Notes: generated from the letters alone by a model not told the origin. DNA of 64,000 nucleotides from Actinomadura xylanilytica (GCF_030283145.1 NZ_JASNWE010000001.1:1487751-1551750); one strand, 5' to 3'. Numbered from the stretch's first letter, positions 34,801 to 43,736 are shown. Program-made: numbers and translations.

Positions 34801-35619
34801 GCGATGGGCTTCGAGTACGGCTACTCGATGACCCGGCCGGACGCGCTGGTGGCCTGGGAGGCCCAGTTCGGCGACTTCGCCAACGGCGCCCAGTCGATCA
34901 TGGACGAGTACATCTCGTCCGGTGAGCAGAAGTGGGGCCAGCACTCCAGCATCGTGCTGCTGCTGCCGCACGGCTACGAGGGCCAGGGGCCCGACCACTC
35001 CTCGGCGCGCATCGAGCGCTACCTCCAGATGTGCGCGCAGGACAACATGACGGTGGTCTACCCGACCACGTCGGCCAACTACTTCCACCTGCTGCGGTGG
35101 CAGGTGCTGTCCGGCCGGAACAAGCCGCTGATCGTGTTCACGCCCAAGTACCTGCTCCGGCTCAAGGCGGCCACGTCCACGGTCGAGCAGATCACCCAGG
35201 GCCAGTTCCAGCCGGTGATCCCCGAGCAGAACGCCGAGATCGACCCCGCCGGGGTCCGCCGGGTGCTGCTCACCACCGGCAAGATCTACTACGACGTGGC
35301 GCAGGCCAGGGACGCCGCCGGTGCCACCGACACCGCGGTGGTCCGGGTTGAGCGGCTTTACCCGCCGCCGGTCGACGAGATCAAGGCCGAGCTGGCCAAG
35401 TACCCTGAGGGCACCGAGGTCGTCTGGGTGCAGGACGAGCCGGCCAACATGGGCGCGTGGCCGTTCATGGCGCTGAAGCTGCCGCACCACATCGAGGGCC
35501 TGAAGATGTCGCGCGTCTCGCGTCCGGCGTCCTCCTCGCCCGCGGTGGGGTCCAACAAGCTGCACGCGGCCGAGCAGGAGGCCCTGCTGGCCCGGCTGTT
35601 CGGCGACGAGCGCAAGTAG
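31891..35619 (+). CDS. kgd: Multifunctional 2-oxoglutarate decarboxylase/dehydrogenase E1 with fused E2 domain
   Basis: A 1242-residue fusion of the actinobacterial KGD/OdhA type. Residues 1-50 are the E1 helper region ([20 protein letters not shown]). A long Ala/Pro/Lys linker follows, then an E2 succinyltransferase core ending in the catalytic [15 protein letters not shown], and then the E1 body with [17 protein letters not shown], thiamine-diphosphate site [18 protein letters not shown] and [17 protein letters not shown]. There is no lipoyl domain, as usual; lipoyl comes from another subunit. It converts 2-oxoglutarate to succinyl-CoA or succinate semialdehyde in the TCA cycle and in this phylum is restrained by an FHA protein (OdhI/GarA). 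Start is GTG. A 16-bp hairpin follows. Confidence 0.97.
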   Translation: MSTESSQTSADPKNTDFGANEWLVDELYQKYLEDPNSVDEAWWNFFADYQPDTRPSVTTASPAGPQATGEAAPRAANGTAAAPPTATPAGPAKAAPAAKAGGKAAAGAASKPAPPPVPAGAEEVRLRGVAARTATNMESSLTVPTATSVRAIAAKLLIDNRIVINNHLKRGRGGKVSFTHLIGYAIVKALVSMPEMNSAYTEVDGKPVLIKPEHVNFGLAIDLQKPDGQRQLVVPSIKAAETLDFRQFWAAYEEIVRKARGNKLTLDDFQGTTISLTNPGTIGTVHSVPRLMPGQGTIIGVGAMEYPAEFAGASSDTLARMGISKVMTVTSTYDHRIIQGAQSGDFLRRINHLLLGEEDFYDDIFEALRIPYEPVRWVKDISAGHEDDVAKVARVHELIHAYRVRGHLMADTDPLEYKQRRHPDLDILQHGLTLWDLEREFATGGFGGKPTMKLRDILGVLRMAYCRTVGIEYMHIQDPEERAWIQARVEVPHDKPSREEQLHVLRRLNSAEAFETFLQTKFVGQKRFSLEGGESVIPLLDSVISAAAKAGLDEVVVGMAHRGRLNVLANIIGKSYGQIFGEFEGNLDPRSAQGSGDVKYHLGAEGDFVASDGSRIHTELVANPSHLETVDPVLEGVVRAKQDLLDVGEAGFSVLPMLVHGDAAFAGQGVVAETLNLSQLRGYRTGGTVHVVINNQVGFTTAPEYSRSSVYSTDVARMIQAPIFHVNGDDPETCARVARLAFEYRQTFKKDVVIDMICYRRRGHNETDNPSFTQPVMYDLIDAKRSVRKLYTEALIGRGDITVEEAESALRDYQEQLERAFTETREAVKKPLEPGSVVKPDVEERIPIDHGSAGTAISAETVKRIIDTQVSLPEGFNVHPRLQPILARRAQMVEDDAIDWATGELFAIGSLLMDGRPVRLVGQDTRRGTFGQRHSVLVDRKTGEEHTPLKQFGQGVSKFYVHDSLLSEYAAMGFEYGYSMTRPDALVAWEAQFGDFANGAQSIMDEYISSGEQKWGQHSSIVLLLPHGYEGQGPDHSSARIERYLQMCAQDNMTVVYPTTSANYFHLLRWQVLSGRNKPLIVFTPKYLLRLKAATSTVEQITQGQFQPVIPEQNAEIDPAGVRRVLLTTGKIYYDVAQARDAAGATDTAVVRVERLYPPPVDEIKAELAKYPEGTEVVWVQDEPANMGAWPFMALKLPHHIEGLKMSRVSRPASSSPAVGSNKLHAAEQEALLARLFGDERK

Positions 35620-35634
35620 GCGGGACCGTTCATC

Positions 35635-35670
35635 CCGAGGGCTCCGGCGCATCCGCGCCGGAGCCCTCGG
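35635..35670 (+). terminator. Strong hairpin between kgd and the small downstream gene
   Basis: Perfect 16-bp stem (CCGAGGGCTCCGGCGC and complement) with an ATCC loop, starting 16 nt after the kgd stop. Read-through would be needed to transcribe the 60-codon gene downstream, unless that gene has its own promoter. Confidence 0.85.
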
Positions 35671-35717
35671 CGTCCCGCCCTCCGGGCGGGCCGGCAGAGC
35701 GAGGAAGGACCGAGGAC

Positions 35718-35900
35718 GTGTACTTCACCGACCGGGGTGTCGAGGAGCTGGCCGAGCGGCGCGGCGCCGAGGAGGTCAGCCTGGGCTGGCTGGCCGAGCG
35801 GCTGCGCGAGTTCGTGGACCTCAACCCCGAGTTCGAGACCCCCGTCGAGCGGCTGGCGACCTGGCTGGCCCGGCTGGACGACGACGCGGACGACGACTGA
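35718..35900 (+). CDS. Small acidic DUF6104-like protein downstream of kgd
   Basis: A 60-residue acidic protein: VYFTDRGVEELAERRGAEEV at the start, then WLAERLREFVDLNPEFETPV and WLARLDDDADDD at the end. I recognise this as a short actinobacterial conserved family (DUF6104 by memory) commonly placed after the 2-oxoglutarate dehydrogenase gene; function unknown. The GTG start has GGAAGGACCGAGGA upstream. It could be a small modulator of the E1 complex, but this rests only on position. Confidence 0.75.
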   Translation: MYFTDRGVEELAERRGAEEVSLGWLAERLREFVDLNPEFETPVERLATWLARLDDDADDD

Positions 35901-35937
35901 CGCGGCGGGGCGCACCGGCGGGACACGGCGGCGACGA

Positions 35938-35980
35938 GACGCGATACATCTTGACTTTCACCGGACGCGACATATCGTGT
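35938..35980 (+). promoter_or_regulatory. Promoter and candidate PadR operator of the DUF4097-PadR operon
   Basis: TTGACT (35951-35956) and TATCGT (35973-35978) form a -35/-10 pair with a 16-bp spacer. Two related motifs flank and overlap it: CGCGATACATC (about 35940-35950) and CGCGACATATC (35966-35976). This arrangement suits a repressor that blocks the promoter. The first motif shares GATACATCT with the DUF1707 upstream region. Confidence 0.55.
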
Positions 35981-36059
35981 TTACTGTGCAGGACGGCGCC
36001 CCTCGCGGGCGGCCGGTCCGTACCCGTGCCGCAGGCGCCCGGACGAAAGGCGAGAGACG

Positions 36060-36890
36060 ATGTCGCGTTGGACGATCGACGAACCCACCACCCTCGGCTT
36101 CGACGGCGTGGTCGCGCTCCGGGCCACCCTGATCGCCGGCAGCGTCTCGGTGCTGGCCTCCGGTGACCGGCCCGGCATCCAGGTCGAGGCGCTCGACGGG
36201 CCGCCGCTGGTGATCGGGCACGAGGCCGGCATGCTGACCATCACCCACGAGCGGCTCTGGGAGGGCGTGCTGAGCTGGCTGCGCACCCAGAAGTGCCACG
36301 CCACCATCACCGTGACCGTCCCGCACGACTGCCCGGTCTCCCTGAACCTGGTCTCCGCCGACGCGGTGGTCAGCGGGACGACCGCGCGCACCTCCGTCAA
36401 GAGCGCGTCCGGCAACGTCGTCCTCGACGGGGTGCACGGCGACATCGACGCCAACACCGTCTCCGGCGACGTCGAGGTGCAGGGCCCGGCCAGGCGGATC
36501 ACGTTCACCTCCGTGTCCGGCGACCTGACCCTGGCCGGCGGGACGGTCGACCGGCTGGCCGCCCGCTCGGCCCGCGGACGGATCGCCGCCGACGTCGGCC
36601 TGGCCCGCGAGGGCCGGATCGAGGTCAACACCGTGGCCGGCGAGGTCGCGCTGCGCATCCCCGACCCCGCCGACGCGGAGGTCGCGCTGAACTCGGCCGC
36701 CGGCGGCCGGCTGGAGACCTCGTTCCCGGGACTGGACCGGCGGGACCGCTCGGTCTCCCGCGCCGTCACCGGCAGGCTCGGCGCCGGGACGGGCCGGGTG
36801 TCGGTCAACACCGTGTCCGGCGCCGTCGCGCTCCTCGGCCGGCCCCGGGACGACTCCCCCGAGATCACCACCCCTGGAATGGAGAAGTGA
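36060..36890 (+). CDS. DUF4097 beta-strand repeat protein
   Basis: A 276-residue protein of the DUF4097 (DUF4098) type. The body is a series of short parallel beta repeats: SADAVVSGTTARTSVKSASG, NVVLDGVHGDIDANTVSGDV, VQGPARRITFTSVSGDLTL, EVNTVAGEVAL, VSVNTVSGAVAL, a right-handed beta-helix-like pattern. No signal peptide is seen. Members commonly sit next to PadR regulators, as here, where the PadR TTG follows one nucleotide after the stop. Role unknown; a scaffold or stress-responsive protein is likely. Confidence 0.9.
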   Translation: MSRWTIDEPTTLGFDGVVALRATLIAGSVSVLASGDRPGIQVEALDGPPLVIGHEAGMLTITHERLWEGVLSWLRTQKCHATITVTVPHDCPVSLNLVSADAVVSGTTARTSVKSASGNVVLDGVHGDIDANTVSGDVEVQGPARRITFTSVSGDLTLAGGTVDRLAARSARGRIAADVGLAREGRIEVNTVAGEVALRIPDPADAEVALNSAAGGRLETSFPGLDRRDRSVSRAVTGRLGAGTGRVSVNTVSGAVALLGRPRDDSPEITTPGMEK

Positions 36891-36891
36891 G

Positions 36892-37614
36892 TTGAGCCCC
36901 GTCTTCGGCCACGGCCGCCTTCGGCTGTACCTGCTCAAGCTGCTGGAGGAGAGCCCGCGGCACGGCTACGAGGTGATCCGGCTGCTCCAGGACCGCTTCC
37001 TCGGGGTCTACTCGCCCTCCCCCGGCACGATCTACCCGCGGCTGGCCCGGCTGGAGTCCGAGGGCCTGGTCAGCCATGAGGTGATCAAGGGCAAGAAGGT
37101 GTACTCCCTGACCGACAAGGGCCGGGAGGAGCTGGAGCGCCGGATGGACGAGCTGGCCGACCTGGAGGAGGAGCTCTCGGCGTCGGCGCAGGAGTTCGCC
37201 CGCGGCGTCCAGGAGGACGTGCGGCAGACCGTCCGGTCGCTGCGCGAGGAGCTGACCCAGGCGGCGCGCACGATGCGCGACCAGGGCAAGGCCACCTCCA
37301 AGGACACCTGGAAGGAGACCACCGAGCGCCAGAAGGACGAGTGGCGCCGGCAGAAGGACCACTGGCGCGAGCAGACGCAGGCGTGGAAGGAGGAGTGGCG
37401 GCGCAACTGGGAGGAGGCGTGGAAGACCGCCACCGGCACCAAGGACGACCTCGCCCGCCTCAAGCTGGAGCGGCTGCTCGGCCGGTTCGTCGAGGACGTC
37501 CGCGAGCAGGCCAGGGAGGCGCGGCTCGGCGAGGACGACCTGGCCACCGCCGAGACCCTCCTCGACGCGACCCGCGAGCGCCTCAAGAAGGAGATCTTCG
37601 ACCGCGACCGCTGA
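36892..37614 (+). CDS. PadR-family transcriptional regulator with long C-terminal coiled coil
   Basis: A 240-residue regulator. The PadR winged helix is in the first 85 residues (LYLLKLLEESPRHGYEVIRL, SPSPGTIYPRLARLESEGLV, KGKKVYSLTDKGREELE). The remaining part is an unusually long, charged, Trp-rich helix (DEWRRQKDHWREQTQAWKEE) that likely forms a coiled coil for dimerisation or effector binding. TTG start with GGAGAAG 5 nt upstream, next to the DUF4097 stop. It most likely represses its own operon through the repeated motif at the promoter. Confidence 0.92.
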   Translation: MSPVFGHGRLRLYLLKLLEESPRHGYEVIRLLQDRFLGVYSPSPGTIYPRLARLESEGLVSHEVIKGKKVYSLTDKGREELERRMDELADLEEELSASAQEFARGVQEDVRQTVRSLREELTQAARTMRDQGKATSKDTWKETTERQKDEWRRQKDHWREQTQAWKEEWRRNWEEAWKTATGTKDDLARLKLERLLGRFVEDVREQAREARLGEDDLATAETLLDATRERLKKEIFDRDR

Positions 37615-37645
37615 CCGGCGGCCGGGACGGGCGCCCGGCCGCCGG
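37615..37645. terminator. Bidirectional hairpin terminator
   Basis: Perfect 12-bp stem CCGGCGGCCGGG/CCCGGCCGCCGG with a 7-nt loop, directly after the PadR stop and between convergent genes. Confidence 0.7.
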
Positions 37646-37689
37646 GACGGGGCGACGGGCCCGGCCGGGGCCGCGGCCGGTGACCGCGG

Positions 37690-38658
37690 TCAGGGGGTGA
37701 AGACGACCTTGCCGAACAGGTCGCCCTCCGCCATCGCGGCGAAGCCCTCCCGGGCCCGGCTCAGCGGCAGCGTGCGGTCGATCAGCGGACGGGTGCCGGT
37801 CTTCACCAGGAACCGCGCCAGCCGTTCGAGCTGCGCCCGCGTCCCCATGGTGGAGCCGACCACCGAGAGCTGGAGGAAGAACAGCCGGTTGAGCTCGGCC
37901 GGCGGCACCTGGCCGCTGGTCGCGCCGGACACCACGATCCGACCGCCGGGCCGCAGCGACTTCAGCGAGTGCGACCAGGTCGCCTGGCCCACCGTCTCCA
38001 TCACCGCGTCGACCCGCTCGGGCAGCCGGGCGCCGGGCTCGAACGCCGCGTCCGCCCCGAGCTCCACGGCCCGCTTGCGCTTGGCCTCGTCCCGGCTGGT
38101 CGCGTAGACGCGGTAGCCGGCCGCGGCGGCGAGCGCGATCAGCGCGGTCGCCACGCCGCCGCCCGCGCCCTGCACCAGCACGGTCGAGCCGGGCTGGAGG
38201 CCGGCCTTGTCGAACAGCATCCGGTACGCGGTCAGCCACGCGGTCGGCAGGCAGGCCGCCTCGGCGAACGACAGCCCGGACGGCTTGGGCACCAGGTTGC
38301 GGCGCGGCACCGCGACCTTCTCGGCCAGCGCGCCCTGGTGCAGCTCCGACAGCAGCGAGCGCTTGGGGTCGAGGGTCTCGTCGCCGCCGCCGCGCTCGGG
38401 GTCGCCGATCACCGCGTGCACGATGACCTCGTTGCCGTCCTCGTCGATCCCGGCCGCGTCGCAGCCGAGGATCATGGGGAGCCGGTCCGCGCTCAGCCCG
38501 ACGCCCTTGAGCGACCACAGGTCGTGGTGGTTGAGCGCGGCGGCGCGGACCGTGACGGTGGTCCAGCCGTCCGGGACCTGCGGGTCGGGGCGCTCGCCGA
38601 GCGTCAGCCCGGTCAGCGGATCGTCTGCGTCGATGTGCGTAGCCGTGACAGCGAACAT
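37690..38658 (-). CDS. Zinc-free quinone oxidoreductase-like MDR protein
   Basis: A 322-residue medium-chain reductase. It shows ALNHHDLWSLKGVG, MILGCDAAGIDEDG, and the cofactor motif VLVQGAGGGVATALIALA, with the VYATSRDEAKR acceptor typical of NADPH use. Structural-zinc cysteines are absent, so it belongs to the quinone oxidoreductase/enoyl-reductase side of the family. It probably reduces a quinone or activated alkene. It stands alone and is convergent with the PadR gene. Confidence 0.88.
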   Translation of the reverse strand: MFAVTATHIDADDPLTGLTLGERPDPQVPDGWTTVTVRAAALNHHDLWSLKGVGLSADRLPMILGCDAAGIDEDGNEVIVHAVIGDPERGGGDETLDPKRSLLSELHQGALAEKVAVPRRNLVPKPSGLSFAEAACLPTAWLTAYRMLFDKAGLQPGSTVLVQGAGGGVATALIALAAAAGYRVYATSRDEAKRKRAVELGADAAFEPGARLPERVDAVMETVGQATWSHSLKSLRPGGRIVVSGATSGQVPPAELNRLFFLQLSVVGSTMGTRAQLERLARFLVKTGTRPLIDRTLPLSRAREGFAAMAEGDLFGKVVFTP

Positions 38659-38792
38659 GCCCGCACCCTACGACGTCCGGCCCCGGCGCGCGGAGGCCGC
38701 CTCCCGCCGGGAGCGGCCCGCCCCCGTGCGGACGGGACGGACGCGAGCCGCTCCGGCGAACGCCCGCGGGCCGCTCGGCCCCGGGCCCCGGG

Positions 38793-39665
38793 CTACAGGA
38801 CCTTGGAGAGGAAGTCCCTGGTCCGCGGGTGCTGCGGGTTGGCGAGGACCTCGCGCGGGAGGCCCTTCTCCACCACCGCCCCGTCGTCCATGAAGACCAG
38901 GGAGTCGCCGACCTCGCGCGCGAACCCGATCTCATGGGTGACCACGACCATGGTCATCCCGTCCAGGGCGAGCTGCTTCATCACGCCCAGCACGTCGCCG
39001 ACCAGCTCGGGGTCCAGCGCCGACGTCGGCTCGTCGAACAGCATCAGCGCGGGCTCCATGGCGAGCGCGCGGGCGATGGCCACCCGCTGCTGCTGCCCGC
39101 CGGACAGCTGCGCGGGGTACCCCTGGGCCTTGTCGGCCAGCCCGACCCGGTCGAGCAGCTCCATCGCCCGCTCGCGCACCTGCGCCTTGGGCTGTCGCTT
39201 GACCGCGCACGGCGCCTCCATGATGTTCTCCAGCGCGGTCATGTGCGGGAAGAGGTTGAACCGCTGGAACACCATGCCGATCTCGCGGCGCTGCGCCGAC
39301 ACCTCCCGGTCGCGCAGCTCGTGCAGCCGGCCGCCCTTCTCCCGGTAGCCGACCAGGTGGCCGTTCACCCAGAGCCGGCCGGCGTCGATCTTCTCCAGGT
39401 GGTTGACGCAGCGCAGGAACGTCGACTTGCCCGAGCCCGACGGCCCGATCACGCACATCACCTCGCGCGGCCTGACCTCCAGGTCGACGCCCTTGAGCAC
39501 CTCCAGCCGGCCGAAGCTCTTGTGCACCTGCTCGGCCTTGACCATCAGGCCGTCTCCGGGCGGCGGGGCGTCCCCGCCCAGTGCGGCGGCCCCGCCCGGC
39601 GCGCCGGTTCCGGCCGGTGGGGTGCCCTCGGCCGGCGGGGTGTCCCGCCCGGTGGGCTCGCTCAT
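38793..39665 (-). CDS. Polar amino acid ABC transporter ATP-binding protein
   Basis: A 290-residue ATPase of the GlnQ/HisP type with an extra 40-residue Pro/Gly/Ala-rich N-terminus ([17 protein letters not shown]). Walker [11 protein letters not shown]-loop [13 protein letters not shown], signature [15 protein letters not shown] and Walker [13 protein letters not shown] are intact. The ATG overlaps the permease stop by 4 nt (39662-39665). It powers import together with the permease and binding protein encoded upstream in the same three-gene unit. Confidence 0.95.
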   Translation of the reverse strand: MSEPTGRDTPPAEGTPPAGTGAPGGAAALGGDAPPPGDGLMVKAEQVHKSFGRLEVLKGVDLEVRPREVMCVIGPSGSGKSTFLRCVNHLEKIDAGRLWVNGHLVGYREKGGRLHELRDREVSAQRREIGMVFQRFNLFPHMTALENIMEAPCAVKRQPKAQVRERAMELLDRVGLADKAQGYPAQLSGGQQQRVAIARALAMEPALMLFDEPTSALDPELVGDVLGVMKQLALDGMTMVVVTHEIGFAREVGDSLVFMDDGAVVEKGLPREVLANPQHPRTRDFLSKVL

Positions 39666-40657
39666 GCCTCGGCTCCCGTCCCGCCGCCGGTCCCGGTGCC
39701 ACGGGCCGGCCACGGCCTCCGCCTCCGCCGCCGCGGCCGGGCGGACCCGGCCGTGCCGCGGGCGAAGTGCCGTTCGATGAAGTACTGCCCCAGTAGCAGC
39801 ACGCTGGTGATCGCCACGTACCAGCCGACCGCCGCGACCAGCATCGGGAACGGGTGGAAGGTGCGGTTCCCGACCGCCTGGAGGCGGAAGAACAGCTCGT
39901 TGGTGACCGGCACGAACGCCACCAGCGAGGTGTCCTTGAGCATCGCGATGGTCTCGTTGCCGGTCGGCGGGATGATCACCCGCATCGCCTGCGGCAGCAC
40001 CACCCGGCGCATGATCCGCAGCCGGGACATGCCGAGCGCGGCGGCGGCCTCGTGCTGGCCGGGGTCGACCGACATGATCCCGGCCCGGACGATCTCGGCC
40101 ATGTAGGCGGCCTCCGACAGCGCCAGCGCCAGCAGGCCCGCCATGAAGCCGGTCAGGAACGTCCGGGTGTCGATGCTGAACAGCGTCCCGTCGATGTCCA
40201 CGCCGAGCAGGTCGGCGAGCTGCGCGTCGAAGGGCAGCCCGAACTCGATCTCGGTGTAGAGGATCGCCATGTTGCCGAACAGGATCGCCAGCACCAGCCG
40301 CGGCGCCGCCCGGAAGAACCAGGTGTAGAGCCACGAGACCCCGCTGACCAGCGGGTTCGGCGACAGCCGCATCACCGCCAGGACGACGCCGAGGACGATG
40401 CCGATCACCATCGCCAGCACGGTGAGCAGCACCGTGGTGCGGACGCCCTCGATCACGCTCGGCCGGAACGCGTTGTCGACGATGAAGGCCCAGTCGAACG
40501 CCTTGTTCGTGACCAGCATGTGCACGAACATCGCGGCGAGCACGAGCAGGACGGCGCAGGCGGCCCAGCGGCCGGGGTGCCGGACGGGCACGGCCTTGAT
40601 GGCCTCCGGCCGCGCCCGTCCCCCCGCCGGCCCGCCCGTCTTGGTCAGGTCGGCCAT
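39662..40657 (-). CDS. Polar amino acid ABC transporter permease
   Basis: A 331-residue HisM/GlnP-type permease with a basic cytoplasmic extension at both ends. The N-terminal helix ([18 protein letters not shown]) and about five more surround the family box [30 protein letters not shown], here seen as [18 protein letters not shown], the EAA loop that contacts the ATPase. One permease gene suggests a homodimer. It starts 4 nt after the binding-protein stop. Confidence 0.94.
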   Translation of the reverse strand: MADLTKTGGPAGGRARPEAIKAVPVRHPGRWAACAVLLVLAAMFVHMLVTNKAFDWAFIVDNAFRPSVIEGVRTTVLLTVLAMVIGIVLGVVLAVMRLSPNPLVSGVSWLYTWFFRAAPRLVLAILFGNMAILYTEIEFGLPFDAQLADLLGVDIDGTLFSIDTRTFLTGFMAGLLALALSEAAYMAEIVRAGIMSVDPGQHEAAAALGMSRLRIMRRVVLPQAMRVIIPPTGNETIAMLKDTSLVAFVPVTNELFFRLQAVGNRTFHPFPMLVAAVGWYVAITSVLLLGQYFIERHFARGTAGSARPRRRRRRPWPARGTGTGGGTGAEA

Positions 40658-40661
40658 CGCG

Positions 40662-41570
40662 TCAGGGGTTGATCTTGGAGGTGGCCAGCATGCCTGTCTT
40701 CAGCCCCCACTTGTCCGCGATGCCCTTGATCGTGCCGTCCGCGATCAGCGCCTGCACCGCGCCCTGGACCGCCTCGGCGAGCTGGGCCTGCTCCTTCTTG
40801 ACCACGATGCCGTAGTCGAACGGGTCGTAGGGCTCGCCCAGCGTCTCGAGCTGGCCGTTCAGCTTCTTGACCGCGTACTGGATCACCGGGCCGTCGGCCA
40901 GCATCGCGTCGTCCTTGCCGCTCGCCACGGCCGTGGTCGCCTGGTCCTGGCCCTGGTAGGGGTCGACCGAGATGGCGGGGCCGCTGGCCTTCTTGCAGGC
41001 GTCCTGGCGCTTGGGGACGTCCTCGTCGGCCTGGGTGGTGGCCTTCTGCACCGCGACCTTCTTGCCGCACGCCGCGTTGATGTCGATCTTGGCCGGGTTG
41101 CCGGTCTTGACCAGCCACTGGGTGCTGCCCTGGAAGTAGCTCACCATGTTGACCTGCTTCATGCGGTCGGGGTTGATGGTGAACGAGGAGATCGCGGCCT
41201 CGGTCTTGCCCGACTGGACGCCCGGGATGACCGAGTCGAACGGCGCCGGGGTGAAGGCGGCCTTCAGCCCGAGCTTGGCGGCCACGGCGCCGATCACGTC
41301 CGCGTCGAAGCCGATCACGGTCTTGTTGTCGCTGTCGAGGAACTCCATCGGCGCGTAGGTGGCGTCGGTGCCGACGGCGAGGGTGCCGTCGGACTTGACG
41401 TCGGCGGGGACCTTGGCGGCCAGCGCCTGGTCGGCCCCGGTCTTCGGGGTCACCGACGTCTTCGGCTCGGTGGAGTCGTCCTTCTCGCCGCACGCCGACA
41501 GCGCGAGGGCGCCCGTCAGCACGAGTGCGCCCGCCGCGACGGCGCGGCGGCGCAGAGAACCGGTGGTCAC
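40662..41570 (-). CDS. Polar amino acid ABC transporter substrate-binding lipoprotein
   Basis: A 302-residue SBP_bac_3-type protein. Signal peptide with lipobox LALSACGEK (Cys27). The body has VGTDATYAPMEFLDSDNKTV, GFDADVIGAVAAKLGLK and AAISSFTINPDRMKQVNMVS, typical of glutamine/arginine-type binding proteins. It delivers an amino acid, identity unknown, to the permease. First gene of the three-gene unit; the promoter must lie in the 380-bp gap shared with the divergent malic enzyme gene. Confidence 0.94.
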   Translation of the reverse strand: MTTGSLRRRAVAAGALVLTGALALSACGEKDDSTEPKTSVTPKTGADQALAAKVPADVKSDGTLAVGTDATYAPMEFLDSDNKTVIGFDADVIGAVAAKLGLKAAFTPAPFDSVIPGVQSGKTEAAISSFTINPDRMKQVNMVSYFQGSTQWLVKTGNPAKIDINAACGKKVAVQKATTQADEDVPKRQDACKKASGPAISVDPYQGQDQATTAVASGKDDAMLADGPVIQYAVKKLNGQLETLGEPYDPFDYGIVVKKEQAQLAEAVQGAVQALIADGTIKGIADKWGLKTGMLATSKINP

Positions 41571-41951
41571 AGGTCCCCCTCCAGATCGGTTCAGTGGATC
41601 CTGGGCAGATCCGCAGTCAGGTGCACATCTTGGCGCACACCCGGCACTTTATGGATTAAGGCTCCGACACGATCGGACAACAAGGACGCCGGGGCGGATC
41701 CGCGTCGACCTGGACCGGACCCGTCTCCGCGCGGTCTTCCGCACCGTAATCTCCCTCACCGTCCGGCGGTCGCCCCGGCGCGGACGTGACGGCCGCCACC
41801 GTCCCGCTCCGCGGAACGCCGCGGAGGGTATGGCACAATCGGACAACGGGTGACCCCCGTACGTCGCGAGATGACCTCCAGGTGATTGGCAACCAGACCA
41901 CACCACCGCGGCGGCATCGCCCGAAGCCAACTTTCACTGACAGGGGTCGCT
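41571..41951. other. 381-bp divergent regulatory gap with a repeated ATCGGACAAC motif
   Basis: No gene is supported here. It must hold the promoters of the amino acid transporter (minus) and the malic enzyme (plus). The 10-mer ATCGGACAAC occurs twice in direct orientation (41672-41681 and 41838-41847), in each case preceded by a CAC(G/A) context. TTATGGATTAAG near 41650 is the most AT-rich part and may include a -10 box for one side. Confidence 0.4.
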
Positions 41952-43142
41952 GTGGCTGCCGAGCCCAATCCCACCGAACCGCATCCGTACGACGACGATC
42001 CGGCGTTCCCGCTGCACCGCGGCGGCAAGCTGGAGATGCGCTCCACCATCCCGGTGCGCAACGCCGACGACCTCTCCCTCGCCTACACCCCCGGGGTGGC
42101 GCGGGTCTGCACCGCGATCGCCGAGCACCCCGAGCTGGCCTACGACTACACCTGGACCTCCAAGGTGGTGGCCGTCGTCACCGACGGCACCGCGGTGCTC
42201 GGGCTCGGCGACATCGGCCCGGCCGCGTCGATGCCCGTGATGGAGGGCAAGTCGCTGCTGTTCAAGGAGTTCGCCGGCGTCGACTCGGTGCCGATCGCGC
42301 TCGGCTGCACCGGGGTCGACGAGATCGTCGACACGGTGATCCGGATGGCGCCCAGCTTCGGCGGGATCAACCTGGAGGACATCAGCGCCCCCCGCTGCTT
42401 CGAGATCGAGGACCGGCTCCGCGAGGCGCTGGACATCCCGGTCTTCCACGACGACCAGCACGGCACCGCGATCGTGGTCCTGGCCGCGCTCAAGAGCGCC
42501 GCGCGGCTGATCGGCAAGCCGCTGTCGGAGCTGCGCGCGGTGGTCGCCGGCGCCGGCGCGTCCGGCATCGCGGTCTCCACCATCCTGATCGAGGCCGGCA
42601 TCGGCGACATCGCGCTGTCGGACAGCAAGGGCCTGATCTACGAGGGCCGCGACGGGCTCAACCCGATCAAGCGGCGGATCGCGGCGATCACCAACCGGTC
42701 CCGGCTGACCGGCTCCACCGAGGAGGCGCTGCGCGGCGCCGACGTGTTCATCGGCCTGTCCGGCAGCACCGTCCAGGAGTCGTGCATCGCGACGATGGCG
42801 CCGGACGCGATGGTGTTCGCGCTGTCCAACCCGACCCCCGAGGTCGCGCCCGAGGTCGCCCGCCGGCACGCCCGCGTCGTCGCCACCGGCCGCAGCGACT
42901 TCCCCAACCAGATCAACAACGTGCTGGCCTTCCCCGGCATCTTCCGCGGCGCGCTGGACGTGCGGGCGCACTCGATCACCGAGGGGATGAAGCTGGCGGC
43001 GGCCGACGCGCTGGCCGGCATCGTCGGCGACGACGTGACCGCCGACTACGTGATCCCCAACCCGTTCGACGAGCGGGTGGCGCCAGCGGTGACCGCCGCC
43101 GTCGCCGCGCAGGCCCGCCGCGAGGGCGTCAACCGGATCTGA
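41952..43142 (+). CDS. NAD(P)-dependent malic enzyme
   Basis: A 396-residue short-form bacterial malic enzyme. Malate/metal box SLAYTPGVARVCTAIA and TSKVVAVVTDGTAVLGLGDI with the catalytic Lys; metal ligands lie in FEIEDRL and PVFHDDQHGTA; the cofactor motif is AGAGASGIAV. It oxidatively decarboxylates malate to pyruvate, linking the TCA cycle to pyruvate metabolism. GTG at 41952 with AGGGG 5 nt upstream is chosen; an upstream extension in frame lacks conservation. Confidence 0.95.
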   Translation: MAAEPNPTEPHPYDDDPAFPLHRGGKLEMRSTIPVRNADDLSLAYTPGVARVCTAIAEHPELAYDYTWTSKVVAVVTDGTAVLGLGDIGPAASMPVMEGKSLLFKEFAGVDSVPIALGCTGVDEIVDTVIRMAPSFGGINLEDISAPRCFEIEDRLREALDIPVFHDDQHGTAIVVLAALKSAARLIGKPLSELRAVVAGAGASGIAVSTILIEAGIGDIALSDSKGLIYEGRDGLNPIKRRIAAITNRSRLTGSTEEALRGADVFIGLSGSTVQESCIATMAPDAMVFALSNPTPEVAPEVARRHARVVATGRSDFPNQINNVLAFPGIFRGALDVRAHSITEGMKLAAADALAGIVGDDVTADYVIPNPFDERVAPAVTAAVAAQARREGVNRI

Positions 43143-43161
43143 CCCCCTCCCGCAGCCTTCC

Positions 43162-43193
43162 ACGGCCCGTGCCCCTACCGGGGCGCGGGCCGT
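43162..43193 (+). terminator. Hairpin after malic enzyme
   Basis: A 14-pair stem (ACGGCCCGTGCCCC pairing with 43180-43193, one T-G wobble) and a TACC loop, 20 nt after the malic enzyme stop and close to the convergent sodX stop. Confidence 0.65.
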
Positions 43194-43220
43194 CCGGCTA
43201 CCGGGGCGCGGGCCGTCCGG
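43175..43220. repeat. Perfect 23-bp tandem duplication covering the sodX stop
   Basis: Two identical 23-bp copies (43175-43197 and 43198-43220), each starting CTACCGGGGCGCGGG. The second copy supplies the TAG stop and last codons of the peptidase gene; the first supplies the right arm of the malic-enzyme hairpin. Looks like a recent local duplication. Confidence 0.9.
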
Positions 43221-43584
43221 GGGGCCGGAAGCGCGCCACGACGCGTCCCACCACGCGGTCGTCGGGGACGGCACCGAAGTCCCAGCTATCGCGGCGTCCC
43301 GGTGCCCGCTGGTTGTCGCTCTCCAGCCACCACCCGCCGGCGGTGCGGTGCGCCGCGCGCTTGACGATGAGCAGGCCCGGGTCGTCCGGGTGGAGGGCGA
43401 CGACGGCGTCCCCCTCGGAGACGCGCGCCCGGTTCAGCACCAGGAGCCAGTCTCCGGGACGCAGCGCCGGGAGCATCGACTCCCCCACCACCTCCACCCG
43501 GCGCAGCCTCCTGCGGCCGGCGACGGCGATCGCGCCCGCCGCCGCGACGCAGACAGCAGCCGGAATCGGACTCCGCACGCGCAT
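43198..43584 (-). CDS. sodX: Nickel-type superoxide dismutase maturation protease (S26 peptidase)
   Basis: A 128-residue signal-peptidase-like protein. One N-terminal helix (PAAVCVAAAGAIAVAG) is followed by the catalytic Ser36 in GESMLPALRPGDWLLV and Lys75 in GLLIVKRAA, the S26 Ser/Lys dyad. It is far shorter than a general signal peptidase and lies divergent to sodN, the arrangement known for SodX, which removes the SodN leader so that the N-terminal histidine can bind nickel. Start at 43584 has GGGAGGG upstream; the longer frame is unsupported. Confidence 0.9.
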   Translation of the reverse strand: MRVRSPIPAAVCVAAAGAIAVAGRRRLRRVEVVGESMLPALRPGDWLLVLNRARVSEGDAVVALHPDDPGLLIVKRAAHRTAGGWWLESDNQRAPGRRDSWDFGAVPDDRVVGRVVARFRPPGRPAPR

Positions 43585-43736
43585 CCGCCCTCCCTCCCTC
43601 CCCCAACCTTCACCCGGCCCTCCACCCAACCTGGGCCTAGGCCGAAATACCGAGCACCCTGCGGCTACGCGGCCGAGATCACCAGAGTAATGTCAATGCC
43701 CTGAGCATGATCCGTTACGAGGGAAGGGATACGCAG

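Noticed and set aside
31849..35652. A 1267-codon open frame on the minus strand opposite kgd
   Set aside because: It is the mirror frame of a GC-rich gene; the plus strand encodes a full KGD with all catalytic motifs, and the antisense product is low-complexity Leu/Val/Asp/Arg sequence with no domains.
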